Made by a program: the position numbers and the translations under genes. From Shewanella woodyi ATCC 51908 (GTDB taxonomy: Bacteria; Pseudomonadota; Gammaproteobacteria; Enterobacterales; Shewanellaceae), in contig NC_010506.1 of assembly GCF_000019525.1 (NCBI RefSeq), positions 2,852,001-2,916,000 on the forward strand: a stretch of DNA of 64,000 nt, written 5' to 3'. Numbering within the stretch: the first letter of the stretch is position 1; each line of letters begins with the position of its first letter. The notes under the pieces were generated by a model. It was not told the origin of the DNA and did no database searches. It saw only the letters and a program-made list of their open reading frames with translations. Below are positions 34,821 through 43,565 of the stretch, in pieces.

Positions 34821-35441
34821 TTACTCTTGGTTTTCAATTTTGAAGTTGTAACCGCTTTCTGCGTTACCATTTAAGGAAACCGTTACTTTGGTTACGCCCT
34901 CAAGATCTTGTTCAAAGAACTTGTCTGTATTTAACACGGCAGAGTTAAGTAGTTGGCTCTCCTGTATCTCTGAGGCCACTCCCCAATACAGTCTAGGTTT
35001 TAAAACAAAGGTTGCTTTTTGACCAAAACCAACAATGTTCTTTGTCATCATCAGCTTGCCATCTTTGTATAGCTCAGCACTTATGCCATTGGGCACGTTG
35101 ACATCATTATTAACGTCAATTGATTTAGTGTCTGAGGCATTACCGTTTGCTGCTAACACCACGCCGGTATCATCTTTGCTAACCGTATAGCGTTTACCGA
35201 TTGTTGAGTCTAAAACCTGGGTCTTGTTTTGGCCGCCTTGCCAAGTCGCTCCGACACTGGTTTCAATGGGAAAGTTAAATTGACTCGAAGACGCTCGGCC
35301 AATATCTGGAATAACTCTCCAAGCGACTCCCTCTTTTAATGCATCAAAAGTTGGAGTTTCATTTTTAGTGAATACAAAGATAGTGGGTAGATCTTTATTC
35401 ATGGATTTATTGATATAAGTGATTTCTACATTTGAAGACAT
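34821..35441 (-). CDS. 206-residue island paralogue B
   Basis: Near-duplicate of paralogue A, differing at roughly two dozen of 206 positions, mostly conservative (for example S20T, T73K, S78D, D88S). The close match in both length and sequence, 48 bp apart, points to tandem gene duplication. An AAAGGAGG ribosome-binding site lies just before ATG 35441, suggesting strong translation. No catalytic motif or export signal is evident. It precedes A in the same transcription direction. Confidence 0.75.
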   Translation of the reverse strand: MSSNVEITYINKSMNKDLPTIFVFTKNETPTFDALKEGVAWRVIPDIGRASSSQFNFPIETSVGATWQGGQNKTQVLDSTIGKRYTVSKDDTGVVLAANGNASDTKSIDVNNDVNVPNGISAELYKDGKLMMTKNIVGFGQKATFVLKPRLYWGVASEIQESQLLNSAVLNTDKFFEQDLEGVTKVTVSLNGNAESGYNFKIENQE

Positions 35442-35495
35442 ATGTCCTCCTTTTTAGTGAGTAAGTGTGGGTGATGCTTGTTACTGGTGATCGCG

Positions 35496-36005
35496 TTAAC
35501 TGGCAGGTTTCTCTTTTGATGCACTCTCCTTTGTTGTGGCTGAAGTGAGTTTTGCATCAAACAGTTTTCCCTCATTAAAGAGTCCCAGTGCGGTTACGAC
35601 TTGAGCAATACCTGTGGTGGCATTACTGTCTAACGGATAACTTTTTGTGGTTGAAACAGACATTGCCACGCCAGTTTCACTGTTATCAGCAGAGACGGTG
35701 TCAACGACTGTGACTTCCAGTTCCATTGCGACAGCTTGTGGAACAGTTAATGTCGACAGATCATCGGCAACGGTGAGGGAGATTGCAGTTTCAGAATCCC
35801 CTGATTGTGGCTTAATACTGGACTCAATTGAGATAACGCTATCTTTCAATTTCGACTTTTCAGCATTTTTAGCAATCTCATTTAGCTGCTTTTGGATTCC
35901 TGATTGAAGGCTATTTTCCGATCCAAGTGCATTAATTAATGCAGATTTAAAACTGTCCTCATCTTTTACTGAATAGCTAGAAGCCATGACAATTTGACTA
36001 CTCAT
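35496..36005 (-). CDS. Unknown 169-residue island protein
   Basis: Not recognised. ATG 36005 is preferred because AAAGGA lies 8 nt upstream; an upstream in-frame extension is antisense-like and lysine-rich. It opens MSSQIVMASSYSVKDEDSF, then has an amphipathic helix (residues ~30-50, LQSGIQKQLNEIAKNAEKSK), a serine/threonine-rich beta region and a charged tail ESASKEKPAS. No signal peptide. It is not a paralogue of the 206-residue proteins but sits in the middle of their array, so it is probably a partner of them. Confidence 0.65.
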   Translation of the reverse strand: MSSQIVMASSYSVKDEDSFKSALINALGSENSLQSGIQKQLNEIAKNAEKSKLKDSVISIESSIKPQSGDSETAISLTVADDLSTLTVPQAVAMELEVTVVDTVSADNSETGVAMSVSTTKSYPLDSNATTGIAQVVTALGLFNEGKLFDAKLTSATTKESASKEKPAS

Positions 36006-36076
36006 ACTTGTTTTCCTTTGGTTGGTGGGTGGGTGAATTGAAGGTGAGCTGTTAATCAGCACTGCACCTAGAAGCT

Positions 36077-36241
36077 CTACTTTTTTTTTAGCAAAAGAGT
36101 GTTCTTTTTTGAGAGAGCAGAGCGGTTTGAACTGATGCTCAGGTTTCCGTTTGCTAACTTTCTGTAAATCCAAATACCTTCTTGCGGAATTAATCGGGTT
36201 AGTTCGTCATTCCTAAGACCTTTAATTTCAAAGTAAGCCAT
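36077..36241 (-). CDS. Possible small protein, 54 aa
   Basis: A frame starting 9 nt after the stop codon of paralogue C encodes 54 residues, MAYFEIKGLRNDELTRLIPQ then EGIWIYRKLANGNLSI and a lysine-rich end. Composition is protein-like, with W, Y and F, but the ribosome-binding site is weak and the gene overlaps only non-coding DNA. It would be coupled to the paralogue C gene. Treated as a candidate only. Confidence 0.4.
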   Translation of the reverse strand: MAYFEIKGLRNDELTRLIPQEGIWIYRKLANGNLSISSNRSALSKKNTLLLKKK

Positions 36242-36250
36242 AGTAAATAC

Positions 36251-36871
36251 TTATTTCTGATATTCTGTTTGGAAGAAAAAGCCATCTTTTGCATTACCGT
36301 TGAGGGAGACTAGTGCATCTGATATTCCATCTAGATCGAGCTCAAAAAAACTGTTTGAGTTTAATACTGCAGATTTAGAACTTAATCCCTTACCCTCATC
36401 AATTTCTGATGCAATCCCCCAATAGAGTTTGTTACTGGGTTTAAATACTGCGCTTTGGCCATAACCAACGCTTTTCTTTCCCATAATGATCTTGTTATCA
36501 TTAAATAGTTGCGCTAGTACGCCATCATTAACCTTAATGTTATTGATTAGTTCTATTTCTTCTGTTGAATTCGTATTCCCAATATTTTGTAAAATAATAC
36601 CAGTGTTATTACTTGTGACTTGATATTTCTTACCTAGCTGGGCTGCAAGAAGACTCGTTACATTTTCCCCATTATCCCACCCAGCTCTTATTGAATAGTT
36701 AGCGTTATACTTAAAGGAAGATTGAGAACCACGTCCAATATTTTTTAACACTCGCCAAGCAATACCATCAGTTACCATATTAAATGTGGAAATATTGTTC
36801 TCAGCAGTAATAATAATGCTGGGAAGGTTTTTATTTGTAGAGTTGTTGATGAACTTAATGTGAGTGGTCAT
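36251..36871 (-). CDS. 206-residue island paralogue C
   Basis: The most diverged of the four 206-residue proteins. It keeps INNSTNKNLPSI, DGIAWRVLKNIG, GKKYQV, LYWGIASEID, SAVLNSNSFFELDLDGI and LNGNAKDGFFF. It is richer in asparagine and isoleucine than A and B, matching the lower GC content of its DNA. It starts 13 nt after paralogue D, so the two are cotranscribed. No signal peptide, membrane segment or known catalytic motif. Function unknown. Confidence 0.72.
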   Translation of the reverse strand: MTTHIKFINNSTNKNLPSIIITAENNISTFNMVTDGIAWRVLKNIGRGSQSSFKYNANYSIRAGWDNGENVTSLLAAQLGKKYQVTSNNTGIILQNIGNTNSTEEIELINNIKVNDGVLAQLFNDNKIIMGKKSVGYGQSAVFKPSNKLYWGIASEIDEGKGLSSKSAVLNSNSFFELDLDGISDALVSLNGNAKDGFFFQTEYQK

Positions 36872-36884
36872 TACATTTCCTTAG

Positions 36885-37505
36885 TTACTCTTGTTCTTCA
36901 ATGAAAAAGGAATATCCCTCTTTTGCATTGCCTGTTAATACCACCTTTGCCGCAGATACATTTTCTAGGTTTTGTTCAAAGAATGAATCTGAATCTAAAA
37001 CAGCTGAACTAATAGCGTGAGAAGTTTGTATCTCTGATGCTATTCCCCAATATAATTTGGGCTTTAATTTAAAGGATGCTTTCTGACCATAGGCAACAAT
37101 TTTTTTAGAAATAAGTACCTTGTCATTTTTACTTAGGTAGGCGCTAACACCATTTTGAACTTTTATTTCGTTTGTTAACTCTATCTCATCGCCTTTTACA
37201 GCATTACCATTCTCAATCAATACGATACCTGAGCTTTTTTCAGTGACCGTGTAGCGTTTTCCTGGTAAACAAGTGAGCGATTTTGTCTGGTTACTGCCTT
37301 GCTCCCAAGTAGCGAAAATCTCTGTTTTTACCGGGTAGGTAAATGTGCTCATGGAGTCTTGCCCTATTGACTCTATGACTTTCCATGCTATTCCATTTTG
37401 TAATGCATTAAAGGAGGGGAGCTCATTTGCCGAGAATATAAATATCTTTGGCATATCTTTATTAAGTGAACGATTGATATAGGTAATCTTTGTATCACAA
37501 AGCAT
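36885..37505 (-). CDS. 206-residue island paralogue D (first of the array)
   Basis: First of the four 206-residue paralogues, 75 bp downstream of the ECF sigma factor gene. It keeps ITYINRSLNKDMPKIFIFS, NGIAWKVIESIG, GKRYTVTEK, LYWGIASEIQ, SAVLDSDSFFEQNLENV and LTGNAKEGYSF. ATG 37505 has AAAAGGAGTAATGAC just upstream. It contains two cysteines (positions 3 and about 79) that A-C lack. No export signal or known domain. Regulation by the adjacent sigma factor is plausible from position. Confidence 0.72.
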   Translation of the reverse strand: MLCDTKITYINRSLNKDMPKIFIFSANELPSFNALQNGIAWKVIESIGQDSMSTFTYPVKTEIFATWEQGSNQTKSLTCLPGKRYTVTEKSSGIVLIENGNAVKGDEIELTNEIKVQNGVSAYLSKNDKVLISKKIVAYGQKASFKLKPKLYWGIASEIQTSHAISSAVLDSDSFFEQNLENVSAAKVVLTGNAKEGYSFFIEEQE

Positions 37506-37580
37506 GTCATTACTCCTTTTATTTGTTCATGTTAATTGTTGGTTTGTTATATAAACGTTTTAAAGTGGGTTTCGTTCCAT

Positions 37581-38156
37581 TTATATTTTGTTTAATGTTA
37601 ATTTAATCTTTTCTCTTGAGCGGTGGATACGTTGTCTGACTTGGTGTGCAGGAATACCGTACTCATGACTTATCTCTTTGTAGTTTTTATCATTAAAGAA
37701 AAAGTCAAAAGTAATTGTTTTGTTTTTATCATTAAGTCTGTTTATTACTTCTTTTACTACTTTAATAGAATTCATTTCTGCCTTATTGTTGAAAGGTTCA
37801 TCAATAAGGTTACTATTATTATTCAAAACATCTTCAACGTTATTTTTTATAGACTTAAATCTTCGGATTTGGTCGAAGTGTATGTTTCTGGCAAGCAGGG
37901 TTAACCACCCTTGTATATTGGAACTTGGATTAGCTGTCTTGAAGTTATCATAAGCTTTAAGCATTGTGTCTGCGACAACATCCTCAGCATCCCAATGGTT
38001 TAGCATTAACTTGAATCTACAGTATTTGTAAAGATGCTCTGATATTGAAGGCCAACAGAAGAAGTAGTCATCAGGCCTTTTCTGTAGTTCATGCATTTGT
38101 GTTATTTTTTCAGGAGAATTGATTACGCAGGTAGGGCCGTTAACTTTATTCATCAT
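37581..38156 (-). CDS. ECF-type RNA polymerase sigma factor
   Basis: A 191-residue sigma-70-family protein with region 2 (about 45-95; helix DAEDVVADTMLKAYDNF, then NIQGWLTLLARNIHFDQIRR) and region 4 (about 135-187; YKEISHEYGIPAHQVRQRIH then RSREKI). The linker region is asparagine-rich. It should direct RNA polymerase to a specific promoter set. No anti-sigma factor gene is adjacent, so control is not by the usual membrane-bound inhibitor; the upstream AraC-type regulator may drive it. The downstream paralogue array is the likely target. Confidence 0.85.
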   Translation of the reverse strand: MMNKVNGPTCVINSPEKITQMHELQKRPDDYFFCWPSISEHLYKYCRFKLMLNHWDAEDVVADTMLKAYDNFKTANPSSNIQGWLTLLARNIHFDQIRRFKSIKNNVEDVLNNNSNLIDEPFNNKAEMNSIKVVKEVINRLNDKNKTITFDFFFNDKNYKEISHEYGIPAHQVRQRIHRSREKIKLTLNKI

Positions 38157-38255
38157 ACATTCCTTGTATAGTGGGGATAATGATAGAATCTATCAGTTAT
38201 CCCTCTCGTTTCTTTTGATTAAATAATATGAGTATTTGAGTTAAAAACCTTTTAT

Positions 38256-38960
38256 CTATGCATGAATTTCTTTGCTAGATGCATTAATACTATTATTTGC
38301 TCTATATTCTCTTGGTGATTGATTAAATGCCCGCCTAAATGCAGTTGAAAAGTTATTTGAGTCAGGGTAACCAACACTTTCCGAAACTTGCAAAATTGTT
38401 AGTGAGGTATTTTTTAGCAGGTTAGCGGCATATTGCATCCTTTCTTTTCGTATCCAAGAAAAGACGGTCATACCATAGGTTTGATTAAATGCTGATGAGA
38501 GTTTGTTCCTATTGGTTCCAATCTCTTTAGTGAGAGTGTTCAAGCTTATCTCATTTGCTATATGGCTCTTGAGGTATTCAGCAGTTCTGATTGCTAACAT
38601 CTCATTTGCAGAGACTTTATGCTCCTTTGCATCAGTGACACTTTCAACGTGATGTATTGCATTACGGATCCTATAGAGCAACTCCTCCTTTATTATTGGA
38701 ATGCTTATATAGTCTCGAATCCCTGAGGAAAATAATCTCTGTTTCTCTGTTGATGCTATATCTTCAATAGCAAGGATTGGGGGAGGGGTTATACCGACTC
38801 CATGAAAGGTAGTAGATATAGCTTTTAATATGGATAACACTGTCCGTAAGTTCTTATTCATTACATCGATGATTAATAGCTTCGTTTCTGGGAATTGCTT
38901 TATGTTGTCAGGAGGGAAAATGCTAGTGATATGGACATTATAGCCATTATCTTTTAACAA
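38256..38960 (-). CDS. AraC-type regulator with receiver-like N-terminus (5' frameshift suspected)
   Basis: The C-terminal 100 residues are an AraC DNA-binding domain (LNTLTKEIGTNRNKLSSAF, then VGYPDSNNFSTAFRRAFNQS). The N-terminal ~120 look like a response-regulator receiver with LLIIDVMNKN, but the canonical acidic pocket is poor, so it may be pseudo-receiver. The frame lacks an ATG at its natural start; 38960 is a TTG. A better start, ATG 39039, lies in another frame, and losing one A from the A7 tract at 39022-39028 would join them to give a full receiver N-terminus (TLSLVDIAEERKFPIHKLLK). Probably controls the ECF gene below it. Confidence 0.72.
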   Translation of the reverse strand: MLKDNGYNVHITSIFPPDNIKQFPETKLLIIDVMNKNLRTVLSILKAISTTFHGVGITPPPILAIEDIASTEKQRLFSSGIRDYISIPIIKEELLYRIRNAIHHVESVTDAKEHKVSANEMLAIRTAEYLKSHIANEISLNTLTKEIGTNRNKLSSAFNQTYGMTVFSWIRKERMQYAANLLKNTSLTILQVSESVGYPDSNNFSTAFRRAFNQSPREYRANNSINASSKEIHA

Positions 38961-39192
38961 CTTATGTATTGGAAACTTCCTCTCTTCTGCTATATCAACT
39001 AATGATAATGTTTTGTTGCTGTTTTTTTATGTTTAACATCTCTATTCTCTCACTGTGTTAGTCAGGGGGGATTCAAAACTGGTTATTTTTTTATAGTAAA
39101 TTACCATGTTAAATATCGGTGGAATATTACAGGCTATTACAGTGAAGATGAGTCATTGGTGACAGGTCAGTAGAGGGGTAAATAGTAAAGAA

Positions 39193-39225
39193 ATAAAGAA
39201 AAGGCTTAGCAAAACGCTAAACCTT
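39193..39225 (-). terminator. Terminator of the first subtilase gene
   Basis: Ten-base arms AAGGCTTAGC and GCTAAACCTT pair with one mismatch around a five-base loop. On the minus strand a T-rich tail, TTTTCTTTATTT, follows. It lies 46 bp after the protease stop codon. Confidence 0.65.
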
Positions 39226-39271
39226 CTTAGTGGTGATGCGATATTAGAGTGCCACTTTAATACTTACAGCT

Positions 39272-40552
39272 TTAAAGGTTCGAAGCATCTAAAAAGTCTT
39301 CAGAGTGCGGATCGCCTGTTGTGTTACTGAAGTTATTAGTACTTTCAGCAGACTGTAGTAACTGTGCACGGGTATTTTCAAATGCAGTACCGTTCGCTTG
39401 CTGTGGGTTTGAAGCTAAGAATAGGGCCGCAGCGCCTGCAACATGAGGAGAGGCCATTGAAGTTCCGCTCATTGTTGTAGTACCGCCGCCAGCTCTGAGT
39501 GACAAGACACTGCCCCCAGGCGCAGCGATGGCCACAGGTGCTGAGTTGTTTGTTGTCCAGCTAGCACTTTGAGCACCCCAGTTAGAGAAGCTATTCCAGT
39601 CATCTCCCTCTTTGGCTGAGCTGACAGTGATCACTGTGTCAGAGTATCCTGCAGGCGTGTAGTTTGCCGCGTTATCGCTGTCATTACCCGCAGCAACCAC
39701 AACCACGACACCAGCATTACGTGCGTTACAGATAGCTTCATGGTAAGAGTCATTACCTGTAAAGCCGCTATTGGTACAGCTACCAGTTACATTGCCGCTA
39801 CCACCAATAGACATGTTAACGACAGCCGCTTCACCACGCGCTTGTACCTCAGAGGTTACCCAGTCAAGTGCAGCAATAGTGCTTGAGTTCGGGCATGAAC
39901 CACGGCTTGAACAGATTTTTGCGGCATGTAAAGTCACTTGTGAAGCCATACCGACAACGTCGATATCATTATTTAGTGCGCCGATGGTGCCACCAACATG
40001 GGTGCCGTGACCATGATCGTCATCCCAAGGGTGACTGCAGCTTCTGCCTTTACACTGCTCAAATGCCATGCTGTTACTGATGTTAGCAGCTAAATCAGGG
40101 TGATCTGAATCTAAACCGGTATCGAGAACATAGACATGTACGCCAGCACCTTCATTTGAGTTAGCGTCAGCTCCAGTACGTGCAATGCCCCAAGGCATGG
40201 TTTGAGCCGCAGGTGGATTGCCTCCACCAGGTTTACCTTTATTAATTGTCTTAATGCCATCGAACTCAATAGATGCAACATTTGGGTTATTTCGTAGTGC
40301 ATCTAATCGGCCTTGAGTTACTGATGCTGAAAAACCAAAAAAGGCACTACCATAAGCGTATTTTACTGCACCGACACCCATGCCTGCGGCTAAGTTCTTC
40401 GCATTACTCTTATTTGCTTGATGACCTGAAATTGCTAAATCAGAGTTTAATTTTACAATCACATCTAATTTACCATCTGAGTTGCCTGCTACAACTGAGC
40501 TACTACCTAAAATCAACATGCTTGCTGCGAGATATTTCATTTTAAATTTCAT
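39272..40552 (-). CDS. Secreted subtilisin-family serine protease
   Basis: A 426-residue S8 peptidase. The signal peptide ends near residue 22 (SSVVAG) and an inhibitor-I9-like propeptide follows to about 103 (LDVIVKLNSDLA, ending VASIEFDG). The catalytic domain carries Asp144 (VLDTGLDSDHPD), His182 (HGHGTHVGG) and Ser365 (SGTSMASPH), with oxyanion Asn in VVAAGNDSDNAANYT. Paired cysteines (Cys167/172, 213/219) suggest disulfides. Unlike the second protease in the window it has no C-terminal PPC domain. Presumably an exported nutrient-acquisition protease. Confidence 0.93.
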   Translation of the reverse strand: MKFKMKYLAASMLILGSSSVVAGNSDGKLDVIVKLNSDLAISGHQANKSNAKNLAAGMGVGAVKYAYGSAFFGFSASVTQGRLDALRNNPNVASIEFDGIKTINKGKPGGGNPPAAQTMPWGIARTGADANSNEGAGVHVYVLDTGLDSDHPDLAANISNSMAFEQCKGRSCSHPWDDDHGHGTHVGGTIGALNNDIDVVGMASQVTLHAAKICSSRGSCPNSSTIAALDWVTSEVQARGEAAVVNMSIGGSGNVTGSCTNSGFTGNDSYHEAICNARNAGVVVVVAAGNDSDNAANYTPAGYSDTVITVSSAKEGDDWNSFSNWGAQSASWTTNNSAPVAIAAPGGSVLSLRAGGGTTTMSGTSMASPHVAGAAALFLASNPQQANGTAFENTRAQLLQSAESTNNFSNTTGDPHSEDFLDASNL

Positions 40553-41169
40553 AAACCAGCCTACTTATTATTAGTATTAAATTATTATTTTTAAGGTAAA
40601 CAGAATTAATCTGCTTTGTTACTCACACAAAATAGCTGTTCGTTAACCATTTTGTAACACGATAAATAACCTGCCTTATTTTTGAATGTTTATCAATAGC
40701 ACTAATTGTCATTTTTAGAACGCGATGTTTCGGGCTTATTCATTTAGATTTTAGGTCTAGTTAAAGAGTGAGTTAGGAAGTAGATATAGCTTCGCACACA
40801 GCTAGTTACATTGATTGCTTTGGTATGGATATCGCAAAATAATAGTCTAATAATTACCTCGTAAAAAGTTAAGTGTAAAAATATCTTTGCGACATGATTT
40901 TGGTTAATTGGTATAACCAGAAAATGAAATGATTATAAATTTTAGGAAGTTTTAGGTACTATTTTCTGATTTAAAAAGAAAGCAAGGAAAACTCCATAGT
41001 AGAGCTTTTACTATTTTATGGGAGGTATGTTAAAAGTTGAGGTGTTATAAGTCATTAAGTAGCTGGCAATGACAAGCCAATCATTACTTTGTAAATTCCT
41101 TTTTGAGTATTGAATTCGCTTTCGGTGCTGATAACCTTGCGCCATTAAGAGCTAACAATAACAATCGAA
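40553..41169. other. Intergenic region between divergent subtilase and PepSY genes
   Basis: About 615 bp of AT-rich DNA holding the promoters of the two divergent genes. No gene, repeat block or clear operator symmetry was seen. Confidence 0.4.
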
Positions 41170-42231
41170 ATGATAAAGATTTTAAAAACACTGCATAACT
41201 GGATTGGCTTCATTATCAGTCTGGTTATGCTAATTGTACTAACAACGGGGATCTACTTAGGCAGCGTTGATCTGTTAAAACGTTTAGATGATAAAAATCA
41301 GCAGTACCAAGTTTTAACCCATGAGCGTAAAGCTGAGATTGCCAGTCAGGTATTGGCCAGTTATCCAGAGGTGAGTGGGGTTAAATTGCCGACTGAGATG
41401 TTACCCTATGTTGAGGCCTATACACGCCAAAAATCCATTTATTTAACCTCTGAACTTGATGAGATCGCGACTCAAGTAAAAGACAAAGATTCACTGCAAA
41501 GTTGGATGTTTTGGTTCCATCGTAATTTCCAACTCAGTGATCCGGGTAAGCACGTCAACGCAGTGAGTGCCATTTTGGCCACTGTGATTATGTTTATTGG
41601 TCTTTATCTATGGTGGCTAATTCGTAAAGGGTTTAGGTGGAAGCAAACGCTACCTAAAAACGGTAAGAACAGTGCGTTAATCAAGAGCCATATTCAGTTA
41701 GGGTTGCTCTTCTCAATTCCACTATTAGTGATGTCTATTAGCGGTGCTTATATCACTTATGGTTCGTGGGGAGACTCAACGCTTGATGATAACCGTGAAA
41801 AACCTGTACTCGCTCAGGCTGATAACTGGCAAGCGCAAATTCTAGCAGCGCAGTCTTTATGGCCAAACTCTGAGTTGGTTTCAGTCTCCAAACCTCGCAA
41901 AGCTGAGGCAACAGGCTATATCTACTCTTTGAGCTTTAATGGCGATAACCTATTAGGTTTGTTGCAAACCGATACGATAAAAATTGATCTAAATACAGGC
42001 CGATTAGAGTCTGCGCAGACCTTCAGTGATAAAGGCTTAGCCTATCAGTTAAAGTACAGTGCCCGCTTTTTACATGATGGCGCTAGAATGCCAACTTGGT
42101 ACCTGCTTTTACTGATCATTAGCTCAATTGTTGGCACGTTAATGGTGGGATTTGTGTTAGTGACTTTTACTCGTAAGGAGATAGTTGGGCGCATAAAAGC
42201 TAAGGCTGCCGTCCGTTTGCAGAATGCATAA
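41170..42231 (+). CDS. PepSY-associated transmembrane protein
   Basis: A 353-residue inner-membrane protein of the PepSY-TM family: spans near 10-30, 136-158, 175-196 and 314-338, with periplasmic PepSY-like stretches between. HNWIGFIISLVMLIVLTTG and the WFHRNFQ and LHDGARMPTWY segments, with conserved histidines, fit this family. Homologues are often found with iron-uptake or flavin reductase genes and may reduce ferric chelates, but no partner lies nearby. It is the third PepSY protein in the window. Confidence 0.82.
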   Translation: MIKILKTLHNWIGFIISLVMLIVLTTGIYLGSVDLLKRLDDKNQQYQVLTHERKAEIASQVLASYPEVSGVKLPTEMLPYVEAYTRQKSIYLTSELDEIATQVKDKDSLQSWMFWFHRNFQLSDPGKHVNAVSAILATVIMFIGLYLWWLIRKGFRWKQTLPKNGKNSALIKSHIQLGLLFSIPLLVMSISGAYITYGSWGDSTLDDNREKPVLAQADNWQAQILAAQSLWPNSELVSVSKPRKAEATGYIYSLSFNGDNLLGLLQTDTIKIDLNTGRLESAQTFSDKGLAYQLKYSARFLHDGARMPTWYLLLLIISSIVGTLMVGFVLVTFTRKEIVGRIKAKAAVRLQNA

Positions 42232-42340
42232 TCAGATAGTTGAGAGGTTCCATTGTTGTGAGTGGAATTCAGGATCCTACACAGCAGTGTTCGATTCAGT
42301 CTGAATATCGCTTAATGGAGCATATGTTCATATTGTGCAT

Positions 42341-42373
42341 CTATGAGCTATAAACCTAGTTTATAGCTCATAG
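42341..42373. terminator. Bidirectional terminator, 15-bp perfect stem
   Basis: CTATGAGCTATAAAC and GTTTATAGCTCATAG flank a three-base loop between the convergent PepSY and SnoaL-like genes. There is no long T tract on either side. Confidence 0.65.
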
Positions 42374-42465
42374 AGCAACCAAGAATGGTCTTATATGTAT
42401 CACTTATGACAGAAAGTTTTACAGCACTTATCTTGGTTCGTTCCATAGATTATCATATTGAAGTA

Positions 42466-43209
42466 TTAAAACTTTCCTGAGTTATTCCATTGCTCTGGCG
42501 AAAGGATTTTTTCCTGAACATCCCAGTGCTCAACAATCATGCTGTCTTTTAATCTAAAGATATCAAAAAAGGCCCAATCTTCACCACTAACCAGAGTGTG
42601 ACTGAAAGTTACAACGAAATTACCCTGACCAATCAAGTGATGTAATTTGACGTAGCGTGAATTTTTTTCGCACTTTTTTGTTTCAAAGTGCTTAATAACT
42701 CCTACTAATCCATCGCCAACTTTTGGGTTATGTTGGTCATATTGTTTGCTAGAAATATACTTTGTCGCTTTGTCAAATTTACGACCTAGCAAAACATCAT
42801 CGAAGAATGCTTGTACGATGGTTTTGTTTTCATCTGTTTTATCTAAATCTTCAACTTCTGTGGGGCCATCGACCATAGTACGGCCTGAGAGTGTTTTCTC
42901 CTCAAAAGCAGCTATCACATCCCAATGTTCGATCATTCGGTCATTGTCATCGGTATCAAATAAATCGGCAGTAACCCATTTAGCTTCACCATCGTTAAGA
43001 CTCTGGTAGACATGTACGAATACATATTGACCATCTTCAATTGCTCGAACTACCTGAATGTCTCGTTTAGGATTTCGCTCTAGAAAGGGAGCAAAGAACT
43101 CCATAAAGCCCTCTTTACCATCTCCTACGCCAGTCGAGTGTTGTGTGTAACGCTCGCCAGTGTACTTATCGAGTGCCTCAATCATATTTCCATCTCGAAT
43201 ACCTTCCAA
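42466..43209 (-). CDS. Double SnoaL-like (NTF2-fold) protein, 5' end frameshifted
   Basis: About 247 residues with two SnoaL/NTF2-like domains: first ERYTQHSTGVGDGKEGFMEF to MIEHWDVI, second QYDQHNPKVGDGL to MIVEHWDVQ. These small cone-shaped domains bind small ligands; the function is unknown. The frame lacks an ATG at its start. ATG 43250 has a strong GGAG ribosome-binding site but ends after six codons. Adding one A to the A4 tract at 43233-43236 would give MTKSRKIANAKGLYLEGIRD, a typical family N-terminus. Either a real mutation or a sequence error. Confidence 0.72.
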   Translation of the reverse strand: MEGIRDGNMIEALDKYTGERYTQHSTGVGDGKEGFMEFFAPFLERNPKRDIQVVRAIEDGQYVFVHVYQSLNDGEAKWVTADLFDTDDNDRMIEHWDVIAAFEEKTLSGRTMVDGPTEVEDLDKTDENKTIVQAFFDDVLLGRKFDKATKYISSKQYDQHNPKVGDGLVGVIKHFETKKCEKNSRYVKLHHLIGQGNFVVTFSHTLVSGEDWAFFDIFRLKDSMIVEHWDVQEKILSPEQWNNSGKF

Positions 43210-43250
43210 GTATAAGCCTTTTGCATTAGCTATTTTCTACTTTTAGTCAT

Positions 43251-43565
43251 GATGAATTCTCCATTAATAAGTTTTTCGGCTTAAAATAACTTGTAGGGTT
43301 TATCGCTATGTCTAAAAAATAATGACGATAATACAGTGCGTTATTTTCAAGTTTAAACTGGCGAAGCAATGCATATATGTGAATTAGAAACCAGTATTGG
43401 TTAACAGATGCATGGTGATAGGTGGTTAATTAGGTTGTGTATTTTCAACACCCAAGCCTTCTTACTAGCTCTTATGATGTATAGATATTGTAATTATGGA
43501 CAATGAGAGTTTAAAGGTTAGCTTGTTAAAGTTTTACTTAATAATGGTAAATGTTCTAAATTGAA
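43251..43565. other. Gap between the SnoaL gene and the AraC gene
   Basis: About 315 bp of AT-rich DNA between two minus-strand genes. It presumably carries the promoter of the SnoaL gene. Nothing else is recognised. Confidence 0.35.

Noticed and set aside
36006..36173. N-terminal extension of the 169-residue protein
   Set aside because: The extension is lysine-rich, and a good ribosome-binding site supports ATG 36005.
37623..37953. Two plus-strand frames opposite the sigma factor
   Set aside because: Antisense to a recognisable ECF sigma factor; no start signals.
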